DNA from: Mytilinidion resinicola
Lineage: Eukaryota > Ascomycota > Dothideomycetes > Mytilinidiales > Mytilinidiaceae
Direction: 5' to 3'
NCBI RefSeq assembly: GCF_010093595.1
Contig: NW_022985445.1
Span: 1,027,787 to 1,091,786, forward strand
DNA length: 64,000 nt
A program made the position numbers and the translations under genes. Shown in pieces: positions 34,137 to 44,492 of this stretch. The notes below the pieces were generated by a model. That model saw only the letters and a program-made list of their open reading frames with translations, searched no databases and was not told where the DNA came from. Within the stretch, counting starts at the first letter, position 1; each line of letters opens with the position of its first letter.

Positions 34137-36161
34137 ATGCCTTCCACCGTGCTCGGAAAGAGAACTCGGAGCTCCACAGACTCGCCAGGTAGGCACGATC
34201 CGCCCCTTCTCTCTTGTCAACACATTGACTCGGCGCTTGTAGATGCTGCTTCCAGAGTCACAACGCGGGCCAAACGCCAGGCTCAGTTCGTGATCTTGGA
34301 CGATGGCGAGAACGAAAACCCTTTCATCACGCCGAGGAACAAGAGGGTTGTCCGCCATGGCGATGCTATGGAATTGGACGAGCTGGCGGAGGATGTCCTG
34401 CCGTCTGGAAAGCGCGTCCGAAAGGCCGGATCCACGCCCGCGAAGCATGGAGCCCCAGAAAGCCGGGTCGCTCTGTCTCCTGCCAAAATCAACGCACACT
34501 TCAAGGCTTCTAAGCCCGTTGTTCGACAAGATTCAAAATCCGTTCAAGCCACACCTCAGACTCCTCGGCATCGCGACGCGCTCTCGAAGAAGGTTCCCGT
34601 CACCCCTCGACATCGGGTCCTCGTTGGTGGAAAGCCATTGACTCCTCGCACTCCCCGGACGCCGATCACTCCTCGTCATAGTGTCCCTACGGTCTACAAT
34701 GTTGCTCGCCAGCTTTTCGCTCGAGGATCCGCACCCCCAGCACTCTTCGGCCGGGAGACCGAGCGCAAGGAGCTGGAGAAATTCGTGTCTACGCGAACCA
34801 AGGGCCACAAGTCTGGCTGCATCTACGTTTCCGGGCCCCCAGGAACTGGAAAAAGCGCGTTCGTGGGCGATGTGTGCCGCGGATTGCAGTCTGAGAGCTC
34901 TGCGAAAACTGCATACATCAACTGCATGAGCGTGAAGAATGCCAGCGATCTCTACCGAACCTTGCTTGAGCAGTTCGCCGACATTAGTACTACCACCGAG
35001 GGCAATGAAGTGGACGCGCTCCATGAGATCTTCACGAAGCGTGATCGCTCATACGTTGTTACGCTTGACGAGGTTGACCACCTTTTGGATCTGGACCTTG
35101 AGCTTCTTTATCGTCTATTTGAATGGTCTCTCCAACGCTCTTCCAGCCTCGTTCTCGTGGGGATTGCCAATGCTCTGGACTTCACAGATCGCTTCCTCCC
35201 TCGCCTCAAAGCCCGTGGTCTCAAGCCTCAACTTCTGCCATTTTTGCCGTATACAGCTGCTCAGATTGCGTCTGTAATTATATCGAAGCTCAGATCAGCC
35301 ATACCCACTGATTCTACCGCTAACTCTACGGATTTTGTGCCTTTCATCCATCCTATGGCAATTCGATACCTCTCCAACAAGGTCGCGACGCAATCAGGCG
35401 ATTTACGCAAGGCTTTCGACATCTGCAAACGAGCTATTGATCTCGTCGAGGCAGATACTCGGGACCAACACACCAAGTTAGCCATCGAAATCACCCCTTC
35501 CCCCACGCCATCTCCTTCCAAGACACCACTTGTCGAGAACATCAACCTCTCCTCTCCTCCGGCCGCTACGTTCACCCTCAAGACATCTCGTCTGGATAGC
35601 GTTGCAATCTCATTGTCTCAAATCACGATCGAAAATGCTCCTCAAGCCACCATCAACCACATGACGCGTATCACTTCTGCTGTGTTCAGCAACGGCGCCA
35701 CCCAGAGGCTCCAGAACCTCAACCTCCAACAAAAAGCCGTCCTTTGCGCACTAGCGGCGCTTGAGAAGAAGAAGCGAAACGCGTTCTCAGAGAGCGTTCT
35801 TGCAACCCCTTCGAAGACTCACAGCACGGCTCCAACCATCAAAGCAATCTTCGAGGCCTATACCAGCTTGTGTAAGCGAGAGGACATTCTTCATCCTCTC
35901 ACAAATACCGAGTTCCGTGACATTGTCGGCAACTTGGAGACACTTTCGCTGATCTCGTCCGTTGAGGGGAAGACAGGGTCGTTGGTCGTTAGTGCTGGTA
36001 CTCCAAGTAAGAGGGGAAGGCCAAAGGGGGGTTTCGGTACCACCGTTGTAGAAGAGAGGAGGGTTGCGAGTACCGTCGCTAACAAAGAGCTGGAGGCTGC
36101 ACTCGTCGGCCCAGGCAGCCGTATCCTGAGAGGCATTCTCGATGGGGAGGAGTCTCTTTAG
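34137..36161 (+). CDS. CDC6: DNA replication licensing ATPase CDC6
   Basis: An AAA+ ATPase that loads MCM helicase at origins together with ORC and Cdt1. The ATG at 34137 (MPSTVLGKRTRSS) is favoured over upstream in-frame starts. A 54-nt intron (34189-34242, GTAGGC..TAG) gives 656 aa; being in frame and stop-free, its retention would give 674 aa. The disordered N-terminus carries a KRT/KR nuclear signal and many CDK-type sites (TPRNK, TPRHR, TPRTPRTP). AAA+ features are Walker A GPPGTGKS (about residue 230), Walker B VVTLDEVDHLL, and sensor-1 region GIANALDFTDRFLPRL. A C-terminal winged-helix domain follows (LNLQQKAVLCALAALEKKKR onwards). The initiator-specific YNVARQLFARG and FGRETE lead-in is also present. 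ORC1 is excluded by the lack of a BAH domain. Confidence 0.94.
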   Translation: MPSTVLGKRTRSSTDSPGRHDPPLLSCQHIDSALVDAASRVTTRAKRQAQFVILDDGENENPFITPRNKRVVRHGDAMELDELAEDVLPSGKRVRKAGSTPAKHGAPESRVALSPAKINAHFKASKPVVRQDSKSVQATPQTPRHRDALSKKVPVTPRHRVLVGGKPLTPRTPRTPITPRHSVPTVYNVARQLFARGSAPPALFGRETERKELEKFVSTRTKGHKSGCIYVSGPPGTGKSAFVGDVCRGLQSESSAKTAYINCMSVKNASDLYRTLLEQFADISTTTEGNEVDALHEIFTKRDRSYVVTLDEVDHLLDLDLELLYRLFEWSLQRSSSLVLVGIANALDFTDRFLPRLKARGLKPQLLPFLPYTAAQIASVIISKLRSAIPTDSTANSTDFVPFIHPMAIRYLSNKVATQSGDLRKAFDICKRAIDLVEADTRDQHTKLAIEITPSPTPSPSKTPLVENINLSSPPAATFTLKTSRLDSVAISLSQITIENAPQATINHMTRITSAVFSNGATQRLQNLNLQQKAVLCALAALEKKKRNAFSESVLATPSKTHSTAPTIKAIFEAYTSLCKREDILHPLTNTEFRDIVGNLETLSLISSVEGKTGSLVVSAGTPSKRGRPKGGFGTTVVEERRVASTVANKELEAALVGPGSRILRGILDGEESL

Positions 36162-36452
36162 CGGTTCGTTTGTCTTATTGCATTGTTTATGTAAATCGTT
36201 TGGCATAGCGTTTGTTCTTGGGCACTTCGGAGTTGGATGCTTTCACTGTTGCATAGCGTGGCGTTTTAGATGTTGAGGCCTGGTGCCATTAGACATAGCA
36301 TGAGGCAGTGGGATAGAGTCACTGTAACAACCAGTAGACTACTCTAGTTTAATGAGAATCCATTATCGTATACTATCGTTGATCTGCTATGCACAGTGAT
36401 ATCATCTCCGCCTCCAAAACGCATATTAACCCGCGCTGACTACTATATGTCT

Positions 36453-37215
36453 TTAGCTCTCTGCGTTTCCCTCTACCTTCCCCTTGGGTTTCCTCAACAT
36501 GATCCAATAAGCAGAGGGCTCCCCACCCTCCACCACATCCGAGAGCTCAATCTGATCCACGTGCTCGAACCCCATACTCTCATAGAGCTTCCGCCCAGCA
36601 GGCGTGCTCTCAAGATAGGCATAGATGCCTTCCTTATCCGCCTCATCGCATCCCCACTTGAGGAGCCCCTTCCCGATCCCCTGCCGCTGATAATCCGGAT
36701 CCGTAGCTAAATGCCCAAGATCTGCCTACAATTAGCTCTACCCACACCCTTCCAAATCAACGCAAAGGAACCAAATTTGCAAAAGAACACTCACACCACA
36801 CCGCCTCCATCTCGCCCGTCCACTTCTTCTTCATCGCCTCCATCGCCTCCATAATTCGCTTCAACACCACTGCATCCGCGCACGCTGGCAGCTTCTCCTC
36901 CTCTTCCTCCTTTTTCTTCTTCTCCGCCTCCTCCGCCTCCGTTTCTTTGGTTAGCCGCGTCCACCCGGAGCTTCCCGCGATCCGCCCGCCCGCGCCCTCG
37001 TCGACGCACGTCCACCAGCGGCCCGCGGGGTTGGCGAGGCGCTTGATGTAGCGGGCTTCGCGGTATTCGCGCTCTTCGTTGGGACGGGCGGGGTCGCGCC
37101 GCGAGGGGGGGAAGGCAATGCGCGCCATGCGGTCGTTGACGAAGGCGCGCTCGCCCATGGTGAGTTGCTCGGGGATGTCGGCGAGGGTGGTGGGGCGGTG
37201 GGTGAAGGGGGCCAT
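36453..37215 (-). CDS. GNAT-family N-acetyltransferase
   Basis: Two exons (37215-36795 and 36721-36453) give 229 aa. The fold starts with THRPTTLADIPEQ. The acetyl-CoA-binding motif A is DPDYQRQGIGKGLLKWGCDEAD, followed by YLESTPAGRKLYESMGF, the common C-terminal signature of GNAT enzymes; both lie in exon 2. The 73-nt intron ends in the CAG at 36722-36724; using the nearby TAG breaks the frame. The middle has an unusually long Lys/Glu insert (KETEAEEAEKKKKEEEEEKL) likely to be a surface loop. Substrate unknown; fungal proteins of this type are usually small-molecule acetyltransferases. Divergent from the RapZ-C gene by about 780 bp. Confidence 0.85.
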
Positions 37216-37998
37216 GTTTTGAGGTGGTTTTTCTTAGCGATATGGGTTGGATGGGTTGAGTGGGAAAGACTTTCTTGGGGATTTGTGGGGGGATTTTTAT
37301 AGTTGAATGGGAAACAGTAATGGGTGAATCAGAAGAAGAATAGGAAGGAGATGGATGAAGTTCGCGGATGCTTTCGTCACTGCTTTCGTATGACGGTCAG
37401 GCAATGCTTCGATTTCTGCTCGACGATCGTGAAAAGAGACTGAATAGGAAAAGAAGCGAAAAGAAAGCCTACGCGTCCCCAAGTGATGCCTGAATATTTA
37501 AAGAGAAAAGGGCTGTGATTACATCGGAGTCGGAATGGGTAGCGCCCTTCCCGTCCGTAAGTCACGGGGTCAGGCTCCGACATCCATATTGTGCGTTACG
37601 CCATAGCCAATTAGTTCTAGCTATGGAGGGCTGACCTTAAGCGATCAGGCTTCTGCGTTTTGCTTGTTGTGAGTGGTGGATCTGGGAGTGTCGACGTTAA
37701 CCTGCCTCTTTGGATAGGCTTTGTCATCACTCACGATCTAGGGCTAGGTACCGAACCACAACTTCGCAGTGAGGAACAAAGACGCACATTACATGCCTTG
37801 AAGCACACAAAGACTACGTGCCTACGACACGGGGCCTTCAACAAAGCTCCCTGACAAAAGCCAGTCTTCGATAAACCATAGACGGGAGACTGCAAAGCTC
37901 ATAAGAATATAATAGGCAGCCAATTCCATCGCAACCTTAGCAGACGCACTCATAATCTCACCTCCCACCAACACTAACCAACATCCATCCATCTCAAT
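37216..37998. promoter_or_regulatory. Divergent intergenic region (GNAT / RapZ-C)
   Basis: 783 bp between two divergent start codons. No gene recognised; short ORFs lack features. It presumably holds both promoters. Confidence 0.4.
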
Positions 37999-38610
37999 AT
38001 GGCCACTACGTCGACTCTACCGCCGAACTCGGCTCTGGCCAGCAACATCAAGCGTACAGCCGGCCCTCCCCTTCTCATCATCTACTCGCACGGTCGCACG
38101 CCGCCCCTCAACCCACCCCCAGACCTCAAATTCGACCTCCGCACCATCCCCAATCCACCCAAGAGCGCGCGCGACACCCATGACGGCCGCTCAAAACGAA
38201 TGCGTGCGCATCTTCTCGCAGACGCACGGTTCACTCGGAAGCTAGAGGAGGTGAAGGGTGAGATCGAAGTTGCGATGCAGGGGAAGAGTGAAGCCATTTC
38301 AGGCGAGCCGAGAGCGGGTCACGAGGCAAATGGCCACGACGGCGACTTGACCATCGCAGGGTCGTCAGACGAAGAGCTCGAGAGTCCAGTCCTGCGTGTA
38401 GGCTGCAACTGCGCGCTCGGCCACCACCGCAGCGTCGCTTTTGTTGAGGAGCTCGCACGCCTCGAGTGGCCCGGTGATTGGCGCGTTCAGATTGTGCACC
38501 GCGATGTCGATAAGAAGCGGGCGAGTGGTGCGAGGGCGCAGCAGAAGGGTCAGTGGAGGGTTGCGAAGCAGGAAAGTAGGCTCGGAGGTGGTCATGACGA
38601 GGGGTGGTAA
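37999..38610 (+). CDS. RapZ C-terminal domain-like protein
   Basis: 203 aa, single exon. The N-terminal part, LLIIYSHGRTPPLNPPPDLKFDLRTIPNPP, and the later VGCNCALGHHRSVAFVEELA match the C-terminal domain of bacterial RapZ/YvcJ proteins (the [FD]..R.. NP and G..HHRSV motifs), which binds glucosamine-6-phosphate and RNA in E. coli. The P-loop ATPase half of RapZ is absent, as in other fungal stand-alone versions. An acidic, probably disordered insert (about 95-125) separates the two motifs, and the tail is basic (RDVDKKRASGARAQQKGQWR). The fungal function is unknown; a sugar-phosphate or RNA-linked role is only by analogy. Confidence 0.8.
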   Translation: MATTSTLPPNSALASNIKRTAGPPLLIIYSHGRTPPLNPPPDLKFDLRTIPNPPKSARDTHDGRSKRMRAHLLADARFTRKLEEVKGEIEVAMQGKSEAISGEPRAGHEANGHDGDLTIAGSSDEELESPVLRVGCNCALGHHRSVAFVEELARLEWPGDWRVQIVHRDVDKKRASGARAQQKGQWRVAKQESRLGGGHDEGW

Positions 38611-39809
38611 TATTTTGGGTGAATTCTCTAGTGAATGGTAAGGTTTATGTCGCATTTTGTACCCACCGAAATTTCTTGGTATAGCAATACTTGGTTAATC
38701 AGTTCTTTCAACCTAGATGCAACGCGGTTCCATGGGAGGTTTAAAGAGGAATAACGCTATGAGAATATCTGCTGTGGGTTTAGATAGCCAATAGGCCCTG
38801 TCACCTTGAGCCTATCTACAAGGCCTAAAAGAAGCTAGGAGAACGGCGACTCGATGACGAAAAGCACTCGTGAGATGCCTGGACAGGCCAGAGCGGCGTT
38901 TGAAGGCTCCATCTACTGGAAAATTAAAACCCCGCGTGAGCGATTACCAAATTGGGAACTGTTAGGAACTCTGGGAGGTACCCTGGAACCTGAAATTAGC
39001 GAATGACGGTATGCTTCCACGTAGCTTCGTCTTGAAGACTCCCTTAGACACCTTGTTAAATACAAGGCTGGTCCTCTATCTTCGTTTTGGCTTCAGATAG
39101 GTATAATTGTTTTGTATTCTCTCTAAAAGATAGATTCCCTTCGCAGTTACGCACTTTATCATGTACCAGCTTACTAACTATACCTATTGGTATCTTAATC
39201 CTATGTCAACCTATCTAACTCCACGCTAGTAGTTACACACACACTCTCTCTCTCTCTCTCTTATATACACATACTCTCTCTTATATATATATACACTTTG
39301 TCTCTCACATACATACTTTCTCTCTTACATACACACACACTCTCTCTCACATGCACACTTTCTCTCTGACATACACACACATCATGTTCATTCGTTCTCG
39401 TCATAGGTAATAGAGGACTCTTGTGGTGTATCGAGATTGAAGAATGACGACCGCAGCCTCATACAATAGGGAGCCCTATTGACTACGTAACCCTTAGTTG
39501 GGATCGCTATAATGTTGCTACTGGCAGCCAACCTGAATGATGTTCATGCATGAATCGTTTCATTTTCGCCTATACCCCTTTTCATCATTCACTGTAGACG
39601 CAATACAGGCTCAGTGAAAATCAAGGAGGCTCTTTCACTTTCCTTCCTCGCATATAGATCTTCCCAAGCAGGGGATAATCTCCTTTCTCCTCATTTCCAA
39701 AACCCCAACCCGCACAGCACCACTTCTTTCAATCAAGGCCTGGTCGGATTTAACGACTTGAACCCCACACAACTCAATTCTGTTCCCCTCAAGCTTGGCC
39801 CATATCACA
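38611..39809. repeat. AT-rich region with CT/TA/CA microsatellite
   Basis: About 1.2 kb before zinc-ribbon copy D. From about 39233 to 39383 the + strand is almost wholly built of (CA)n, (CT)n and (TA)n runs mixed in a repeating pattern: ACACTCTCTC, then TTATATA or ACATACA, then CTTTCTCTC. This is a compound microsatellite. Flanking DNA (38640-39230) is AT-rich without ORFs, as in RIP-affected relics. The last 200 bp are probably the promoter of copy D. Confidence 0.65.
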
Positions 39810-40691
39810 ATGGACAACGCCCGAGGAAGCTCCATGCCTCCTTACACGCCTATATCAAGTCAGACTCCACCACTCCCTCCTTCTTCCCCGGAGATTGAGA
39901 ATCCCCTAGAACTCAATCCGTTCAGTGACGGGTACCACGCCTTCGACAACCAAGTCCCGCCCCTGACGCCTACACCGGAACCAGAGCAAGACGAAGAGCA
40001 GTTCCCATCTCTTGACGAGTTTTGGGCTATGATAGAGCAACCCCGCCGCGAAAATACGCCTCTTCCCAAATACTCGCCATTGGAGATCAAGCCTCCCTCA
40101 TATGACTGCCCTGCAGACGAGCACGTGCATCAAGGCGTGTGGTACTGCCACAAGTGCCACTTCGCTGTGGCAAACAACATGCGAGAGATCTTCGGCCGGG
40201 GCCTCTATTCTTTGGCGAACTGCATACGCTGTAGTCATACTGCGTGTGGCTAATGCATGTTCGATAGCACCCTGCAGCTCATCTCCTGGCCTGAGGCTAA
40301 GAAGTTAAGATCTTTAGACTTCAGTAGATGGACAGATAAAGGAGGCGGTAGATCTGCGATGGAATTAGGGTACTTGGCCGTTTGCCCCGACTGCGGGTTC
40401 CTGTGGGGTGCTAGTGTGCCGGATGAGACGCCAGGACTTCGCCAGTGGGCGAGGAACGTTGTGAAGAAAGGAATTGTGAAAGTGCTCAATGGGGTATTCG
40501 AGAAGCCTAATAAAGGCTATGAAATTGGTCCAGGCCTGATGGGCTGCGCCTGCGGCGGAACATTCGCGAACGATTGGACTTACTTCCGGATTGTTGGGGA
40601 AGGCCGCTTCGATCCGATTGCGACATCGATGCGGGTGTTGGAGAGGTTGGAGAATGAAATGCCGGAAGGGGAGCGGGTTGCTTTGTATTAA
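39810..40691 (+). pseudogene. Double-zinc-ribbon family, copy D, with in-frame TAA in ribbon 1
   Basis: 294 codons in one frame from the ATG at 39810, broken only at codon 148 (TAA, 40251-40253). The N-terminus is Pro/Glu-rich (PPLTPTPEPEQDEEQ). Ribbon 1 is VWYCHKCHF .. NCIRCSHTACG-stop-CMF. Ribbon 2 is AVCPDCGFLWGAS .. LMGCACGGTFANDWTYFR, and the protein would end RVLERLENEMPEGERVALY. The stop lies between the last two ribbon cysteines, exactly where copy B has Gln (CAA). CAA to TAA is a C-to-T change at CpA, the RIP signature. The 146 codons after the stop remain open and conserved, so the lesion is recent, or the stop is read through. Function unknown. Confidence 0.7.
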
Positions 40692-41435
40692 GGGCTGAAT
40701 AGGCGTTCAAGGTTTGGAGTGCCCTCTCTGAAAGAGCTATTTGATTCTAGCAACGCTGTTAGACTGGGAATCGGTAGGCCTACCGGGTCAATGTTCACGG
40801 CGTTTGGGAGCGCAAGGAGTTAGTTGGGAGTAGCTGACAAAAATATTTCTTTACATCGTTGTGAGTCGGCATATGGCTCGGGTCTTTCAGTTGTTCTAGA
40901 TATTCTTTAGTAAGCGACGCAGGCGTTACCAATTACGTTCCTTTGTTTTGGGCTCAGATATAGACTTGCTCCTTCCGCAACTCCCTCCAATGCCCATGTT
41001 CCTCTGGACTTTCGTATCTCAACATGCGCGCCATCATATCAATTTTTTTCCACGCGCTTCACGGCGATGAGCGCCACCTCCCAGCCCCCTCAACCGGCAT
41101 TCTCACCATTGTGTACCCATATTCCCTCTCTGCATTAATTATATTATATATACCCTATGTTGACTGCATAGACACCACTTTCACTTTATGTTTAATTCAT
41201 TCACTGTGTGCTACATTCACAAGAACCAGTGAATCGGGATGTTCTATTCCTCGCGTTTTCTTATACTTAAATCTCCTCAAGCTCGGGACCGTTTTTCTCT
41301 TCCCCTCTCCCTCCAAACCAACTCCCGTACCCCACCAATTTGTTCGCATCATACTTGGCTTGATACGACTTGAAGCCCACTCAATACCCGCAAGACATAC
41401 ATAACCCAACTCTCTTCGGTCTCTTGTACAACGCC

Positions 41436-41913
41436 ATGGACAAAGCCCAAGGACAGCATTCATCCGCATCCGAGTTCAAGGAAGTGGAGATTCCATCATC
41501 TACACCAGAGGTAAGATATGACCTCGACTATGATGCGTCTGACGATGAACATTATGTCAATTATGACACAGCCCTTCCACCAACGCCTCCTCCGGGGGCA
41601 GAGCAATACCACTACGACTACCCCTTCCGGCACGGATGTGAAGGAGGATAGGCCCCTAATCCGACGTTCGCGTTTTAAGGAGGCGGGGGTCGCGGGTGTA
41701 ATAAAGGTCTACAACTGGGTAATCGCGAGGCCATTCTTGAAGGCGAAGTTCCCTACGACGTTGATGAGTTGTAGGTGCGGTGAGCTGTTTACTGATGACT
41801 GGGTGTGCTTCCATAACCCAGAACGTCCATTTGATCCAGTTGGCACGTCCCTCCGGGTTCTGGAAACGGAGGAGGAGGAAATGCTGGAGGGGGAGCGGGT
41901 TGCGCTGCTTTAG
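41436..41913 (+). pseudogene. Double-zinc-ribbon family, copy E, internally deleted
   Basis: A shortened relative of copy D lying about 0.75 kb downstream on the same strand. The N-terminal frame (ATG at 41436) keeps the acidic/Pro-rich lead (ALPPTPPPGAEQ) and stops at 41651. The C-terminal frame, in another register, keeps only the end of ribbon 2 (MSCRCGELFTDDWVCFHN) and the tail FDPVGTSLRVLETEEEEMLEGERVALL, close to copy D. Ribbon 1 and the first half of ribbon 2 are missing. A 61-nt GTAAGA..ACAG segment (41511-41571) could splice the halves into 138 aa, but it removes sequence that aligns with D, so deletion plus frameshift is likelier. Probably non-functional. Confidence 0.6.
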
Positions 41914-42714
41914 ATGGCTAGCGAGCGTCTAAACTTGAATACCAACGAGAGTTGTTAGAGGAGCGGAGGCTTTGTAATGGATAATGAAAGAGTCGCGTAG
42001 TATGATAAACATGGCGTTTGGGCTGCAATTCTGTACATTTTGGAAAATGAAAAAGATACAGATTGAACAGAAAGACCGGCGAGGCTAGAAAATTGAGACC
42101 GACGAAAGCCTATTAGACCGGATAAACGTGGTGTTTGCGAGGTGTTCTGGAACGCGGGAGTTACACTACAGGAAAACTCTTGAAGGAGAGTACTAGGCAG
42201 CTTAGTCGAACGTAGTAGTGATTCGCGTCATATTTAATACCCTCTGAGGTTGTATAAGTGTGTCACCTCGTGCAACAAAGCTTTGACTTATTAATTATGT
42301 CAATTTTGTGCTTTTGCGTGTGACGAATCGAGAAATGTTCGTGAGTGAATAGCTATAAATATCGCACTCTATCCATCGATAATTTACCGAAGGGTATCCC
42401 GTCAACACCTGGTTCCATGGGACCGTAGGAGAAAGATGAATAAACGAATGAGGGTTGTAGCGGTATCTTCCGAACAGTATAATATATACGTTGCTAAGGC
42501 TCGAGTTTAAAAGGAGCGCACGGTTATACATTAATAAGACTGTCATGGCCATTACCTGTAACAATCCTGTAGGGAAGAAATCTGACGAATGATTGGACGA
42601 AGAGTGAAAACATGGCGAAGGAGGGTTAAGTTGAAAAGTCGCAGGTCGATTTCCTTCGTGCAAGTCAGAAGTCGCCGGCCGACACATAAGGCGCCTCGCC
42701 CCGTTTCCGTTCGT
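41914..42714. other. Intergenic, nothing recognised
   Basis: About 800 bp, AT-rich between 42150 and 42560. It contains the 3' ends of copy E and of the orphan gene on the other strand. No gene seen. Confidence 0.4.
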
Positions 42715-43606
42715 CTATGCAAACATTGCCCCCGACTGGAACCGTCGAACCATAGCCTCATCGGTGTTGGATCTAGGCTGCACAAGCGGCTGCCGAAAGC
42801 GACGAATAACGCGTTCGACATCCTGAGGCTGAAGTCCACAATGCCCTTCCTCTTTAGCCTGGGAACACAGCCGCGTAACCATCTCTTCTTGTAAAGTATC
42901 AACGATAGCCTTCAGGTCTCTTCCCGCGTTATCATCAAACAACATGGCGAGCAACCAGAGCAGGAGATCGTTCCAGTTTCGGACGTTGTCGTCGGGTTGC
43001 TGCGAGTCATAATATACCGGCGTGCGATTTGCTGATCTGAAGGTCGTGGGCCACATTGAGAGGGGTAGGACGTCGGTGAGCTTTTTGCCGCCCAGAGCTT
43101 TCCAAATGCATTGAATATACTGCGTGCGGCGGACCTTTCTTGGCTGGGTAAGTTGGTCCCAAAGTAGGTTCATGGGCTCCTCTGGTATGCTTTCCATGAA
43201 AGGGCTCTGACGGCTCTGACGGCTCTGGATCGGGCGGCTGGGGTCGGAGGTCACATGCCATGGCTGTAGCGGCGGTTCACGCGCGTGCATGTGCTCGAGC
43301 AGGTGTGGCAATGGAAGTGACGGTGTCACCGCAATGGGCAAGGGGCTCGAAAGGAGCGGGTGTGAATGTGGGGTTGCGTTGCTCTGGTTGTATATGATAT
43401 CCTTGATCGATGGCAATTCTTTTGCCACAAAAGCTGGGTAGATGGGGAATGTTTGGCGTTGACCTGGTGGAGGTGTTAACCCTGATGCCCGAAAGGATAC
43501 ATCAGATATGCTTACTGGATTCATCAAGTTGTTTTGGTACCTGAGCCGCGCTCATCCAATAAGCATCCCAGTCTGGGAAGGTCACGACGTAACCTACGTG
43601 AGACAT
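42715..43606 (-). CDS. Hypothetical protein, no known domain
   Basis: 279 aa from exons 43606-43516 and 43463-42715. The 52-nt intron (GTAAGC..CCAG, with a TTAAC branch-like site) joins MSHVGYVVTFPDWDAYW.. to QRQTFPIYPAFVAKELPSIKD in frame, supporting a real gene. The N-terminal half is Pro/Ser/His-rich and probably disordered, with QSRQSRQSP. The C-terminal half looks folded: WNDLLLWLLAMLFDDNAGRDLKAIVD, then a charged helical stretch (EEMVTRLCSQAKEEGHC) and VERVIRRFRQ. No catalytic signature, signal peptide or membrane span. The open frame extends upstream of the ATG to about 43693, so another 5' exon is possible. Likely lineage-specific. Confidence 0.55.
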
Positions 43607-44203
43607 TTTTTCGTTATATAGTCGGGCGAAAGACGTGTATAGATCACCAATAAGTTGTCTCAAACTGACCTCGAATGTCTGAGAGACGGCCAACAGGGTG
43701 AAACAGAGAGAGAGCCTGAGAGAACGCGGAGGGGAACCGACCAGTCCTTACATAGTACTGCGAAAACGCGAGTTCCCGTGAGCGGCAAGTTGAGGTTACA
43801 CTCAACATGTATCTGGCCAATTAAGCTGCAAGCTCAAGTTTCGGAGTCATGGATGGACATGGATGAACCTGATTTTCTAGCCAAAAAACAAAATACTATG
43901 GTGTACGTACCGGACGCGCGAAGTTTGTTTGCTTGGTTGCTCGACTCACGTTGAACGGAGCTTCTCCCGAATTACGCATAGACTACCCCCCCCCACAATC
44001 CCTCGTGTGACGAACTCTTTTCAATGGAAGCAGGGACAGGGCCAGCGGGTGCGGGACTCGGGACGGGGCTGGCCGTTCCGAGTAAGATCTCATTGGTGAG
44101 AGAGCCTGTCGTTATGATGTGTCTCCTTGGTTGATACCTGCCCATGTATACCGAAGTGATACGTGCGACGAAGGCGGCACAGAAGGCGCACTTAGATTGC
44201 ATC

Positions 44204-44286
44204 GGAGTCGCGTTTGGATCATATTGGAGTCGCAGTTGGATCACGTTGGAGTCGCGTTTGGATCGTATTGGAGTCGCGTTTGGATT
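44204..44286. repeat. 22-bp minisatellite, about 3.8 copies
   Basis: Four head-to-tail units beginning GGAGTCGCGTTTGGATC at 44204, 44226, 44248 and 44270; the last is incomplete. Units differ by a few bases. It lies in the gene-poor stretch downstream of the amino-acid permease stop codon. No promoter or coding role is evident. Confidence 0.85.
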
Positions 44287-44492
44287 CCTGAAAGGTCGTC
44301 TTAGAGTTGCCGAAGAAGCTGAGATGAGCCCAATCTGTATCGAGCCTCCGTATAATTCACTCTTGGCGCATGGTCGAGCTGTTGACAGGTAGATTGTCGT
44401 CTAAATTGCGTAAATGATTTCCAGAACGTCAGATGTGTGCGTGTGTAAGGCCGCCACCGTTAGTCTCTCCCAGACCCGTGTCAGAATCTCTC

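Noticed and set aside
41511..41571. GTAAGA..ACAG intron making zinc-ribbon copy E a continuous gene
   Set aside because: Frame is restored, but the removed segment aligns with copy D coding sequence and there is no good branch site; deletion with frameshift explains E better. Kept only as an alternative.
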